Shown: positions 38,695 through 48,403 of the stretch, one piece after another | Position numbering within the stretch: the stretch's first letter is position 1 | Layout of the letters: each line of letters opens with the position of its first letter | Assembly (NCBI GenBank): GCA_035760965.1 | Contig: DASTRY010000066.1 | Location: 1 to 57,414, forward strand | Direction: 5' to 3' | DNA length: 57,414 nucleotides | From: JADGHX01 sp035760965 | Lineage (GTDB): Bacteria; Pseudomonadota; Gammaproteobacteria; Steroidobacterales; Steroidobacteraceae | Translations under genes and position numbers: made by a program | Notes under the pieces: model-generated | The model's input: only the letters and a program-made list of their open reading frames with translations | What the model was told of the DNA's origin: nothing | The model's database searches: none

Positions 38695-41600
38695 CTACAT
38701 CTTCAGCTTGAAGCCGAAGAAGTAGCGCCGTCCGGTATCCGAGTACGTGAACGGCATGTTCTCGAATTGCAGGTAGGTGTGCTGCTTCTCGTTGGTCAGG
38801 TTCACGACCGAGGCGACGACACCGAGCTGGGAGCTGAAGTCGTAGCCGATCTGGCCGTCGAGCTGGCCGTAGGGCGCGGCATACACGCCGTACACCGTGT
38901 TCTCGCCGTTCTGATCCTTGAACGCGAACGTCGAGCCGACCAGCGAGCTGTTCAACGCCCTGCTCCGCCACGCATACGCCATGCGCGCGGAGAAGCCGAA
39001 GCGCTCGAAATACACCGTGGCGTTGAACGAGTTCTTCGAGACGCCCGGGATCGGCAGATCGGTGTCGAACGAGGTGTCCTGATCGGACTTCGATTCCGAG
39101 CGCGTGTAGTTCGCCGAGATGCCGAAGCCGTTGGCGAACGAGTACAGGCCGCTGATCTCGGCGCCGTAGATCTTGCCGTTGCCGCCGTTGATCGGCGTCG
39201 TCACGTTGCCGATGGTGCCGCCGAAGTCGTCGTTCACCAACGTCGGAATGTTCGCGATCGTCACGAAATTGCCGACCTTCTTGTAGAAGGCGCCGGCGCT
39301 CAGGATGGCGTTGCTTGCGAAGTAATCCTCCCACGAGAGATTGAACTGCGTGGCCCGGAAGGGATCGAGCTCCGGGTTGCCCGAGCTGCCGTTGCTGAAC
39401 TGGAAGCGCGCCTGTCCGTTCGGCCCGTCGGCGCCGCGCGTGAAGCCGAACGCGTTGCCGAGGCCGAGCTGCATGAGGTTCTGCGGCGCCATCACCTTGG
39501 CGGCGCCGAAGCGCAGCTTCTGCGAATCCGTCAGATCGTAGACGGCGTTGAGCGAGGGCAGGACGTCCGTGTAGCTGCGATCGTGCGACGCCGGCGCGTT
39601 GTTCGAGTTCACGCCGTTCCACGACGCCGTGCCGAAGAACGTGGTCGGGTTCGTGGTGTTGGCGTTGTCGATGGTGAGCTCGGTGCGCACGACGCGCACG
39701 CCGAGGTTCAAGTGATACGCATCGGCACTGTCGCCGAGGTCGCCCATGACGTAGGCGGAAGTCGTCTTCTCTTCGACGGCGAACGAGCTCAGCGTGTCGA
39801 CGAAGAAGGCTTCCGTGTTGTTCGGCACGCCGGCCTGGGTCCAGACGGTGTTGAGATACGTCTTCGGGTCCTTCATGCCGCCGACGTTCGGGTCCTTCAC
39901 GGCAATCCGGCCGACCGCGAAGCTGTCGAAGTACTTCACGAGATCCGGATTCGACTTGCCGGGGCTCCCCGGCGCCGGCGTGCCCGCGATCGAGAATGGA
40001 ATGGCGGCGTAGCCGGGGTCCGAGAAGTAGATGCCCGTGCCGCTCTGCCCGGGCGCGATACAGCAGTTGCCGGCTGCGGTGCCCGCTCCGACGCCGCCGG
40101 TGCCGGCGGTGGCACCGTCGATGAGATAGCGGCCGAACGTCTGATCGACGTCGCGCTTCGCGTAGCGCAAGCCGCCGGTGAACGCGACTCGCTCGCTCGC
40201 GGCGAACTTGAGGTTGCCCTTGATCGCCTGATTCTTCTCGTCGGTGAAGTTGGCCCACGCCCAGTTCGACTTGAACGTCGTGTATGCCGGGTTCGACAGG
40301 ATGTCGGTGAAGCCGAACGAGTCCGGATAGCTCGCCGACGGCAATCCGCTGGTGCCGCCATTGCTCCACTTGAACTGGTAGCCGTGACCGTCCGTGCAGG
40401 TAGTGCCGCCGTTGTTGCAGCCGGGAGCGCCCGGTGATGTGACGCCCGACCCTGCTGGAGACGAGTAGTTGTAGGCCCCGTGCTCCACGTCCGCAGCCGA
40501 CGCCTGCAGGTCCGACTTCGCCTTCGCATACGACAAGGCGACATCCCCGCTCCACGGCCCGTCGCCGACGAAATCGGTGCTGAGCTGGAACGTGTTCGAA
40601 TGCGCGTGCATGTCCTGGTAGATGGTGGACGTCTCCGCGCCGTTCGCCATGAAGGTCGCGAATTCCACCACGCCGTTGGCGTCGATCGAGAACGGCTGCG
40701 TCGGATCGATGCCGTTGATCGGCTGGCCGGGCAGCGAGCCCTGCCCGTTGAACCAGACCTTGTTCGAGAACGTGAAGCTCTCGTCCTGTTCGTTCACGTA
40801 GAAGTAGTCGAACTTGGTAGTGGCGAAATCCGCCCAGCGCTTCTCGAGGCCGAACGTCGCACCCTTCGTTTTCACCTGCTGCAGGATGTCGCTGAAGTAC
40901 CCGAGCTGCGGGACGATGTAGAACTGCCCGCCCGGCAGCGTGGTCAACGTCGTCGGATCGGAGGGCCCGGTGTACGAGCCGACCTGCGCGGAGTTGGTGA
41001 TGAGCCACTGGCTGCGGTTCTGATCCTGGAACTGCTTGTCGCGCAGCTTCTGATCGTCGTACGAGAGACCCGCCGTGATGGCGAAATCGTCGTCGAACTT
41101 GTAGCCGCCGACGAGCGTCGCGTTCGGCGTGACACCGCCCTCCGCGTCCGTCGCCTTCGTGCCGCGCACGTTGGCCGCAAGATTGAGGCCGTCTTTCTGC
41201 GCGAGCGCGGAGCGCGTGCGCAGGTTGATGATGCCGCCGAGGCCGCCCTCGCGATCCGCGGCCGTCGGGTTCTTGATGACGTCGATGCCGCCGATCTCTT
41301 CGCTCGGGATGCCTTCGAGCGACGAGTACTGCACGTTGCCGCCGTTGCCGCCGCCGGAGGCCTCACCGGAGACGTAGAACTCGCGGCCCGTGAGGAAGAC
41401 CTCGCCGTTCAGCGTGATGAGATTGTTGGCGAGGCCGTCGATCAGCACCTGTGTGCCCTTGCCGCCGGCGCGATTGATCTGGATGCCCGGCAGGCGCTGC
41501 AGCGACTCGGCGACGTTCTGATCGGGCATCTTGCCGATGTCTTCCGGCACGATGGATTCGATCGGCTGGTTCGACTGGCGCTTGCGGTTCAGCGCGCTCT

Positions 41601-41781
41601 CGAGGGAGGCGCGGAAGCTCGTGACCACGACTTCCTGGAGCGGCGCTTCGGACGTTTTCGCGCTGTCTCCTTCGGCCGCCTGCGCGGCGGGCAACCCGAA
41701 GGCCAGCATGTCCAGCGATACGGCGGTCATCAACGCGGCGCGCGCGGCACGCCGCGAGCGCTTCACTCTCCGATGGGACAT
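38695..41781 (-). CDS. TonB-dependent outer-membrane receptor, Xanthomonas/Caulobacter type
   Basis: A 1028-residue energised outer-membrane channel. A signal peptide covers about residues 1-35 (ends PAAQAAEG). The plug domain holds VVVTSFRASLESALNRKRQS, ESIVPEDIGKMPDQNVAESL and QRLPGIQINRAGG; the barrel follows to the C-terminus. The set fits the TonB receptor group typical of polysaccharide-utilisation loci. The last strand ends YFFGFKLKM, with a Met rather than the usual terminal aromatic residue. It is the first gene of the minus-strand carbohydrate operon. The cargo is probably an oligosaccharide, judging from the two glycoside hydrolases transcribed divergently. Confidence 0.93.
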   Translation of the reverse strand: MSHRRVKRSRRAARAALMTAVSLDMLAFGLPAAQAAEGDSAKTSEAPLQEVVVTSFRASLESALNRKRQSNQPIESIVPEDIGKMPDQNVAESLQRLPGIQINRAGGKGTQVLIDGLANNLITLNGEVFLTGREFYVSGEASGGGNGGNVQYSSLEGIPSEEIGGIDVIKNPTAADREGGLGGIINLRTRSALAQKDGLNLAANVRGTKATDAEGGVTPNATLVGGYKFDDDFAITAGLSYDDQKLRDKQFQDQNRSQWLITNSAQVGSYTGPSDPTTLTTLPGGQFYIVPQLGYFSDILQQVKTKGATFGLEKRWADFATTKFDYFYVNEQDESFTFSNKVWFNGQGSLPGQPINGIDPTQPFSIDANGVVEFATFMANGAETSTIYQDMHAHSNTFQLSTDFVGDGPWSGDVALSYAKAKSDLQASAADVEHGAYNYSSPAGSGVTSPGAPGCNNGGTTCTDGHGYQFKWSNGGTSGLPSASYPDSFGFTDILSNPAYTTFKSNWAWANFTDEKNQAIKGNLKFAASERVAFTGGLRYAKRDVDQTFGRYLIDGATAGTGGVGAGTAAGNCCIAPGQSGTGIYFSDPGYAAIPFSIAGTPAPGSPGKSNPDLVKYFDSFAVGRIAVKDPNVGGMKDPKTYLNTVWTQAGVPNNTEAFFVDTLSSFAVEEKTTSAYVMGDLGDSADAYHLNLGVRVVRTELTIDNANTTNPTTFFGTASWNGVNSNNAPASHDRSYTDVLPSLNAVYDLTDSQKLRFGAAKVMAPQNLMQLGLGNAFGFTRGADGPNGQARFQFSNGSSGNPELDPFRATQFNLSWEDYFASNAILSAGAFYKKVGNFVTIANIPTLVNDDFGGTIGNVTTPINGGNGKIYGAEISGLYSFANGFGISANYTRSESKSDQDTSFDTDLPIPGVSKNSFNATVYFERFGFSARMAYAWRSRALNSSLVGSTFAFKDQNGENTVYGVYAAPYGQLDGQIGYDFSSQLGVVASVVNLTNEKQHTYLQFENMPFTYSDTGRRYFFGFKLKM

Positions 41782-42087
41782 GACTCGTTTTCCCCCTAGT
41801 TCGAGACGGTGACGGCAGTGCCTCGCGGCGTTATCGGTCTCGTATGACCATCGCTGTCATTTCAGGTCGAAACACGATCGACGGTGAAAATCCTCTGGCG
41901 ACAGCGTAATCTCACACGACCGACAAAACTGATGGGCGCCCCTGAAACGTGGACTCTTCGACCTTCGCCACGCTCACGCAACTCCGTTTCGGGCGCGTCC
42001 TTCGCTTCGACGTCGCGGCAATCTATGCCCGCGTCGGAAGCGTGTCAACGGATACCTAAAACGACTTTCACAATTCAGGGTGTGCGC
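41782..42087. promoter_or_regulatory. Divergent regulatory region of the carbohydrate locus
   Basis: A 306-bp non-coding stretch separates the TonB receptor from GH3. It contains an ATGAC-n7-GTCAT inverted repeat (41844-41860) within the receptor leader, a possible operator. No convincing -35/-10 pair was found by eye for either side. The ROK repressor of the locus is the natural candidate to act here. Confidence 0.4.
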
Positions 42088-44868
42088 ATGAAGCTAGAAA
42101 ACGAGGCATTTCCGCGCGGATGGTGTGATGGCGTCGGCGCGGGGCCAAGCGCCGCGAGCGCGCTCGAACGCGCGTGCAAGCACTTGCCTGGCTTCGAATT
42201 TGATGCGGCGTCGATGCGCGCACACAACAGATTTGCACGCTCCGGCAGGCCCCTGGCGCAGGGACCACACGCTGTGCCGGGTGGACGAAACGCCGCGCTC
42301 GAGGGCGGTCTATCGAAGCTTCTCGCTGCGCGTAAGGCCTCCGCTGTGGGATTTTTTGTCCTCCTGGTGACAGCGATGACATGTCCCGCGGGGGCAGCGG
42401 ACAGCGCCGAGGAGGCGCCCAGCAGCGTCCATCCGCAGATCTGGCCGACGCCGAAATGGCCTTTTCCCACCGACGCCGCGCTCGAAGCGCGCGTGCAAGC
42501 CATCCTGAAAACGCTCACTCTCGAGGAGAAAGTCGGTCAGGTCGTGCAAGCGGACATCGCGAGCGTCACTGCTGACGATGTGCGCAAATATCACCTCGGC
42601 TCGGTTCTGAACGGCGGCAACTCGGGGCCGGGTGGCGACGATCTCGCACCCGCGCGCAAGTGGCTCGCACTCGCGGATGAGCTCTACGCGGCCTCGGTGG
42701 ACAAGAGCGGCGGACGCGCCGGCATTCCCATCATCTGGGGCACGGATGCGATTCACGGCCACAGCAACATCATCGGCGCCACCCTCTTCCCGCAGAACGT
42801 CGGTTTGGGTGCGATGCGCGATCCCGCGCTCATGGCGAAGATCGCCGCGGCCACTGCAGTTGAAGTTCGCACGACCGGAATGGAGTGGACGTTTGCGCCG
42901 ACCGTCGCAGTCCCGCAGGATACCCGTTGGGGACGCTCGTACGAGGGCTACTCAGAAGACCCGGCGATCGTCGCGTCCTATACGGGCGTATTCGTTCGCG
43001 GCTTGCAGGGCGATCCGCACTCGCCCGACTTCCTGCACTCGCCGCACGTGCTCGCGACCACGAAGCACTTCCTCGCAGACGGCGGGACGGACCAGGGCCA
43101 CGATCAGGGCGACGCGCGCATTCCAGAAACGGCGCTGCGCGACATCCACGCCGCCGGCTATCCGCCTGCGCTGGACGCCGGCGTGCAGGCCGTGATGGCG
43201 TCGTTCTCGAGCTGGAACGGCGTGAAGATCACCGCGCATCGCGGGCTGCTCACGGACGTTCTCAAGGACCACATGCGCTTCGGCGGCTTCATCGTCAGCG
43301 ACTGGAATGCGCACGGGCAGATTCCGGGCTGTACGACGACGAATTGTCCGCAAGCGATCAACGCCGGTCTCGACATGTACATGGCGCCGGACAGCTGGCG
43401 CGGTTTGTACGACAGCCTGCTCCAGCAGGCACGCAGCGGCGTTGTGCCGCTAGCGCGGCTGGACGATGCCGTCACACGCATCCTGCGCGTGAAGGTTCGG
43501 ATGGGTCTCTTCGAAGCGGGCCCGCCGTCGAAGCGCCCGCTCGGAGGCCGCTTCGATCTGCTCGGCTCGCCGGAGCATCGCGCGCTTGCTCGCACGGCGG
43601 TGCGCGAGTCGCTCGTGCTGCTCAAGAATCAAGGCGGTCTGCTGCCGCTGAAGCCGCGCCAGAAGGTCCTCGTCGCGGGGGACGGTGCGGACAACATCGC
43701 CAAGCAGTGCGGCGGCTGGACGCTCACGTGGCAAGGCGCGGGTCTGCCGAACTCGCTGTTCCCGGGCGCCACGTCGATCTGGCAGGGCCTGCGCGCAGCG
43801 ATCACGTCCGCAGGCGGCGAAGCGGAGCTCGCCGTCGACGGCAAATATCGAACGCGCCCCGACGTGGCGATCGTCGTCTTCGGCGAGAACCCCTACGCGG
43901 AATTCCAAGGCGACCTCACGTACCTGCAGCTGCGTGAGGGGAACGACGCGCACCTCGAGATCATGCGGCGCCTGCGGGCCGAGAAGATTCCGGTCGTGGC
44001 GGTGTTCCTTTCGGGCCGACCGTTGTGGATGAATCGCGAGCTCAACGCGAGCGATGCCTTCGTCACCGCGTGGCTCCCCGGCTCGGAAGGCGCGGGCATT
44101 GCGGACGTTCTGCTCCGCAAGCCGAACGGATCGGTTGCGTACAACTTCAGAGGACAGCTTTCGTTCTCGTGGCCGCGCACCGCGGTCTACGACCCGCACA
44201 AGAGCGGCCAGCCCGGCTACAACCCGCTCTTCCCTCTCGGCTACGGCCTGCGGTACGGCGACAAAGGGGATTTGCCGACGCTGCCCGAAGAATCCGGCGC
44301 CGATGGCGCGGCCGAGCAGAACGGCGTGCTGTTCTCGAATGGCAAGCTCGGCTCGGCATGGCGTCTTTCGTACACGGACGAACAGGGCGGCGTGCAGCCG
44401 ATCAGCCTCGTGCCCTCCACGGTTGCGTCCGGGCGGGTGCGCGTGACGCGCATCGATCGGAACGCGCAGGAAGACACGCTGCGCTTCGAGTGGCTCGGCG
44501 TCGGCGTGGCGGGTGTGGAGCTCGATAGCCGCCAGCCGTTCGATTTCTCGCGCGAGACCAACGGCGATGTGTCGCTCGTGCTCGACATGCGCGTCGACAA
44601 GCCGCCGACCGCGCAGGTGGATGTCGGCATGGCCTGCGAGGAACCGCGCTGCGCCGGATCGGTGCGGCTCGACCCGGCCTTGTCGCGCGTGCCGGCGGGA
44701 AGCTGGCAGCGCGTGGCGATTCCGCTGAAATGCTTCGCGACCAGCGGCGCGGACATGCAGCGAATCACGACCGGCGTTTCGATGCGCACGGCCGGCGCGC
44801 TCGATGTTTCGATCAGTCGAGTGGCGCTCGGAACGGAGTCGGATCACGTCGTCGCCTGCGCGCATTGA
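42088..44868 (+). CDS. Glycoside hydrolase family 3 (beta-glucosidase-like) with C-terminal carbohydrate-binding region
   Basis: Removes terminal beta-linked sugars. The GH3 N-terminal barrel shows GIPIIWGTDAIHGHSN, DTRWGRSYEGYSEDP, TTKHFLADGGTD and the nucleophile GGFIVSDWNAHG (Asp405 from this start). The second domain (VLVAGDGADNIAKQCGGWTL) and an ExoP-like galactose-binding region at the C-terminus complete it. Architecture matches periplasmic exo-1,3/1,4-beta-glucosidases. A hydrophobic segment with cleavage-like AGAAD lies about 85-110 residues in. The true start is uncertain: ATG 42088, ATG 42214 and GTG 42346 are in frame, and the last would put the hydrophobic segment at the N-terminus. 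Confidence 0.88.
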   Translation: MKLENEAFPRGWCDGVGAGPSAASALERACKHLPGFEFDAASMRAHNRFARSGRPLAQGPHAVPGGRNAALEGGLSKLLAARKASAVGFFVLLVTAMTCPAGAADSAEEAPSSVHPQIWPTPKWPFPTDAALEARVQAILKTLTLEEKVGQVVQADIASVTADDVRKYHLGSVLNGGNSGPGGDDLAPARKWLALADELYAASVDKSGGRAGIPIIWGTDAIHGHSNIIGATLFPQNVGLGAMRDPALMAKIAAATAVEVRTTGMEWTFAPTVAVPQDTRWGRSYEGYSEDPAIVASYTGVFVRGLQGDPHSPDFLHSPHVLATTKHFLADGGTDQGHDQGDARIPETALRDIHAAGYPPALDAGVQAVMASFSSWNGVKITAHRGLLTDVLKDHMRFGGFIVSDWNAHGQIPGCTTTNCPQAINAGLDMYMAPDSWRGLYDSLLQQARSGVVPLARLDDAVTRILRVKVRMGLFEAGPPSKRPLGGRFDLLGSPEHRALARTAVRESLVLLKNQGGLLPLKPRQKVLVAGDGADNIAKQCGGWTLTWQGAGLPNSLFPGATSIWQGLRAAITSAGGEAELAVDGKYRTRPDVAIVVFGENPYAEFQGDLTYLQLREGNDAHLEIMRRLRAEKIPVVAVFLSGRPLWMNRELNASDAFVTAWLPGSEGAGIADVLLRKPNGSVAYNFRGQLSFSWPRTAVYDPHKSGQPGYNPLFPLGYGLRYGDKGDLPTLPEESGADGAAEQNGVLFSNGKLGSAWRLSYTDEQGGVQPISLVPSTVASGRVRVTRIDRNAQEDTLRFEWLGVGVAGVELDSRQPFDFSRETNGDVSLVLDMRVDKPPTAQVDVGMACEEPRCAGSVRLDPALSRVPAGSWQRVAIPLKCFATSGADMQRITTGVSMRTAGALDVSISRVALGTESDHVVACAH

Positions 44869-44878
44869 GGGCATTTCG

Positions 44879-47800
44879 TTGCGGCTCGCGATCTTTCTAG
44901 CGCTGGCGCTGTCCGCGACGGCGCTCCGTGCCGAGACGAACTTCGGCCCTTACAACCTCACGTTCCTCGAAGGAAGTGTCGGACTCGAGCGGCCATTGAA
45001 CGGCGAGGCGCTGCAGTCGCGCTGGTCGATGTCGGGGTGGGTCCGCGTGATGCGCGAGCGCACGGGCACGATCGTCGTCGCGACGGTCGGGGACTGCTCA
45101 GGTGCGTCGCCTCGATGCCTGCTTCTGCAAGATGGGCGGCCGGCTCTGGCCTTGCCGAATGGCGCGCGTCTCACAAGCACCGTGACGCTCCGACCGCAGA
45201 CCTGGACGCCGATCGCGGCGACTTACGATGGCGCGACGGCGCGCCTCTACGTCGAGGGTCGCGAAGTGGCCGCTCGCGCGTACAGCGCAGCACGCGAAGC
45301 GCCGACCGGCGAATCGATCTTGCGACTTGCTCCGGCGGACGCGAGCCCAATGGCCGCGAACCATTTCGGCGGATCGCTCGCGCACTTCGAGCTGCACGCG
45401 GATGCCCTTAGCCCGAGCACTCTCCGCACGCTCGCCGACGCGCGACCCGACTTCGACCTCATCGTCTTCCACACGGTCGGCGCGGGTTGGCCGTGGCAGG
45501 TCAAAGCGTGGCGCGGGCTGCAGGAACCGCAGGATCCCTGGACGCTCCCGCAGACCAAGACGCCTCCGAGCAAACCCGTGCCGGTTCCGCCGCCCTCCAG
45601 GTCCGCGCTCGAGCGCGAGTCGAATGGGGATGTATGGACGCTCGCATCGTGGCGCTTGAGTGAAGCTCCGAAGGTCACGAATACAGGCGCAGAGATCTCG
45701 CGGCCGGGCTATCCCGACGATGGGTGGTATGTCGCCACGGTCCCCGGCACCGCGCTCACGACGCTCATCGATCGCGGCGTGTATCCCGACCCCGACTATG
45801 GGCTCAACAACCTCGCGATTCCCGAGCGACTCGCGCGGCAGGACTACTGGTATCGCACGCAATTCACGCTGCCGGCCGAGCTCGCCGGGCGCACGCTGAC
45901 GCTGACGTTCAAGGGCATCAACTACAGTGCCGAGGTGTGGGCGAACGGCGAGCGCGTCGGCAGCATCGCGGGCGCGTTCACGCGTGGCGTCTTCGATGTC
46001 ACGGCGCGGTTGAAGCCGGGGCAGCCGAACGCCGTCGCGGTGCGCGTTTCGCCTCCTCCGCATCCCGGCATTCCGCACGAGGAATCGATCAAGGCAGGCC
46101 CGGGCGAGAACGGCGGGTGGCTCGCCATCGACGGGCCGACGTTCGTCGCAAGCGAGGGCTGGGACTGGATTCCCGGCATCCGCGATCGCAACACGGGCCT
46201 GTGGCAGCCCGTCGAGTTGCGCGCGACCGGTGCTTTGAAGCTGCTCGACACTCACGTCGTCACAACGTTGCCGCTGCCGCGTACCGATCGCGCCGACATC
46301 GCGATCACCGTCCCCGTGGAGAACACGAGCGGCGCTCCCGCGCGGGCGCTGCTCGAAGCGCGGTTCGAAGGCGTCGCCGTCCGCAAATCTGCGACGCTGC
46401 CGCCGGGCCGCTCCGAGGTGAAGCTCGAACCGAGCGAATTTCCGCAGCTGCGCATCGCGCAGCCGAAACTCTGGTGGCCCAACGGGTACGGTCCGGCCAA
46501 CTTGTACACGCTCACTGTGGCTGTTTCCGACGGCGATACCGTGTCGGATCGCGCGGAGCTGCGGTTCGGCATCCGCCAAATCACATACGAGCTTTCGCTG
46601 TTCGACCATGACGGTCGGCTACGCCGCGTCGAAGTCGACCCGACTGCCGGCAGCGCGCGCGGTGAGCGCCTCATCGATGTGCGCCACGAGGCCATCAAGA
46701 GAACGCCCAACGGCTGGGCCGAGTCGCTCACGCGGGCCGGCGAGACCTCGCCGGCGGTACACGCGGTGCCAACAGAGTCGCTGTCGCCGTACCTGGTGAT
46801 TCGCGTCAACGGCGTTCCCATTGCCGCCCGCGGTGGCAACTGGGGCACGGACGATTCGCGCAAGCGTGTCTCGCGCGCACGGCTCGAGCCGTACTTCGAG
46901 CTGCACAAGGCCGCCAACCTCAACATCATCCGCAACTGGCTGGGCCAGAACACGGAGGACGTCTTCTACGATCTGGCCGACGAATACGGTCTGCTGGTAC
47001 TCAACGACTTCTGGGAGTCGACGCAGGATTTCCAGCTGGAAGTGCAGGATCCGGCGCTGTTCCTCGCGAATGCGCGCGATGTGATCTCGCGCTATCGCAA
47101 TCACCCCTCGATCGCAGTCTGGTTCGGCCGGAACGAAGGCGTGCCGCAGCCCATCCTCAACGAAGGGCTCGCGGATCTCGTGGCGGCGCTCGACGGCACG
47201 CGGTACTACACCGGCAGCTCGAACAGCGTGAACCTGCAAGGCAGCGGGCCGTACAACTATCGTCCACCGGAAGGCTACTTCACGACGCTCGCGCAAGGCT
47301 TCTCCGTGGAGGTCGGCACGCCATCGTTGTCGACGCTCGAAGCGCTCGAGGCGTCGATTCCGGCGGCGGATCGTTGGCCCCTGAGCGACACGGTCGCCTA
47401 TCACGACTGGCATTACGGCGGGAACGGCGATGTTGCAACCTTCATGCAGACGCTGGCGGCGCAGCTCGGCCCGGCGGCGAGCCTCGCGGACTTCGAGCGC
47501 AAAGCGCAGCTGATGAACCTGGTGACGTATCGCGCGCTCTTCGAGGGTTTCAATGCGCATCTCTGGACGCGCAACAGCGGTCGCTTGCTCTGGATGACGC
47601 ACCCCTCGTGGCCGAGCAACGCCTGGCAAATCTACAGCTCGGATTACGACACGCACGCGGCATACTACGGCGTGAAGAAGGCCTGCGAGCCCGTGCATGC
47701 GCAGATGAATCTGCCGGACTTCCGCCTGGCTGTGGTGAACACGACGCGCGAGCCGCGCGCCGGTCTCCTGCTTCGGGCGCGCGTCGTCTCGCTCGACAAT

Positions 47801-48403
47801 CGCGTGCTGCAAGAGCGGAATGACAAGCTCACTGCGGCTGCGAACGCGGTGACCTCGCTTGCACCTCTCCAATTGAACGCGCTGCTCGAGAGCGAACGCG
47901 TGGTGCTCGTCGCTTTGACGCTCACGGATTCGCGCGGCGCCGTGATCTCGACGAACACGTACTGGCAGGCGCGGGACGACGCGAGTTATCGACGCTTGAA
48001 CGAGCTGCCGCAGGAACGCCTCGCCCTGGCCGCGCGATTGACGAATCGCGCTCATGAGCGCGTGTTGACCGCAGAACTGGCGAACGACGGTCACTCGCCC
48101 GCGCTGGCCGCGAAGCTCACCCTGATCGATGACAAGGGCGAGCGCATCCTGCCCGCGTTCTACAGCGACAACTACATCACGCTACTGCCCGGCGAGCGCC
48201 GGCAAGTGGAGATTCGCTTTCCCACTTCGTTCGCGGGCGTGCCACGACTGGCGCTGCGAGGCTGGAACGTCGTGCCCGCAACCGTCACGGCTCAGAGTCT
48301 TCGCGTCACACGTTCAACGGCGCGGGCCACGCGTTCGACGATGTCGTCGACGTCGGCGCGCGTGATGACCAGTGGCGGCGCGAATCCGAGGATGTCCCCG
48401 TGA
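44879..48403 (+). CDS. Glycoside hydrolase family 2 (exo-beta-glucosaminidase/beta-mannosidase-like) with N-terminal LamG-like domain
   Basis: About 1174 residues. The signal peptide LRLAIFLALALSATALRAE begins at TTG 44879 with GAGGG upstream, 10 bp after the GH3 stop, so the two form an operon. A concanavalin/LamG-like domain (about 20-190) precedes the GH2 sugar-binding, Ig-like and TIM-barrel domains. The acid/base is Glu753 in WFGRNEG and the likely nucleophile is Glu811 in GFSVEVGTPS, a pattern of exo-beta-D-glucosaminidase and beta-mannosidase subgroups. The last 37 or so codons run antisense over the 3' end of the convergent aminotransferase gene. Confidence 0.87.
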   Translation: MRLAIFLALALSATALRAETNFGPYNLTFLEGSVGLERPLNGEALQSRWSMSGWVRVMRERTGTIVVATVGDCSGASPRCLLLQDGRPALALPNGARLTSTVTLRPQTWTPIAATYDGATARLYVEGREVAARAYSAAREAPTGESILRLAPADASPMAANHFGGSLAHFELHADALSPSTLRTLADARPDFDLIVFHTVGAGWPWQVKAWRGLQEPQDPWTLPQTKTPPSKPVPVPPPSRSALERESNGDVWTLASWRLSEAPKVTNTGAEISRPGYPDDGWYVATVPGTALTTLIDRGVYPDPDYGLNNLAIPERLARQDYWYRTQFTLPAELAGRTLTLTFKGINYSAEVWANGERVGSIAGAFTRGVFDVTARLKPGQPNAVAVRVSPPPHPGIPHEESIKAGPGENGGWLAIDGPTFVASEGWDWIPGIRDRNTGLWQPVELRATGALKLLDTHVVTTLPLPRTDRADIAITVPVENTSGAPARALLEARFEGVAVRKSATLPPGRSEVKLEPSEFPQLRIAQPKLWWPNGYGPANLYTLTVAVSDGDTVSDRAELRFGIRQITYELSLFDHDGRLRRVEVDPTAGSARGERLIDVRHEAIKRTPNGWAESLTRAGETSPAVHAVPTESLSPYLVIRVNGVPIAARGGNWGTDDSRKRVSRARLEPYFELHKAANLNIIRNWLGQNTEDVFYDLADEYGLLVLNDFWESTQDFQLEVQDPALFLANARDVISRYRNHPSIAVWFGRNEGVPQPILNEGLADLVAALDGTRYYTGSSNSVNLQGSGPYNYRPPEGYFTTLAQGFSVEVGTPSLSTLEALEASIPAADRWPLSDTVAYHDWHYGGNGDVATFMQTLAAQLGPAASLADFERKAQLMNLVTYRALFEGFNAHLWTRNSGRLLWMTHPSWPSNAWQIYSSDYDTHAAYYGVKKACEPVHAQMNLPDFRLAVVNTTREPRAGLLLRARVVSLDNRVLQERNDKLTAAANAVTSLAPLQLNALLESERVVLVALTLTDSRGAVISTNTYWQARDDASYRRLNELPQERLALAARLTNRAHERVLTAELANDGHSPALAAKLTLIDDKGERILPAFYSDNYITLLPGERRQVEIRFPTSFAGVPRLALRGWNVVPATVTAQSLRVTRSTARATRSTMSSTSARVMTSGGANPRMSP

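Noticed and set aside
38627..41008. A 793-codon minus-strand frame inside the TonB receptor gene
   Set aside because: It is a different frame of the same strand, Arg/His-rich and without signal peptide or domain. The 1028-residue receptor frame carries all conserved motifs.
41884..42087. N-terminal extension of GH3 to the first possible start at 41884
   Set aside because: The extra residues are low-complexity Arg/Ser/Thr with no signal-peptide character and occupy the divergent regulatory region.
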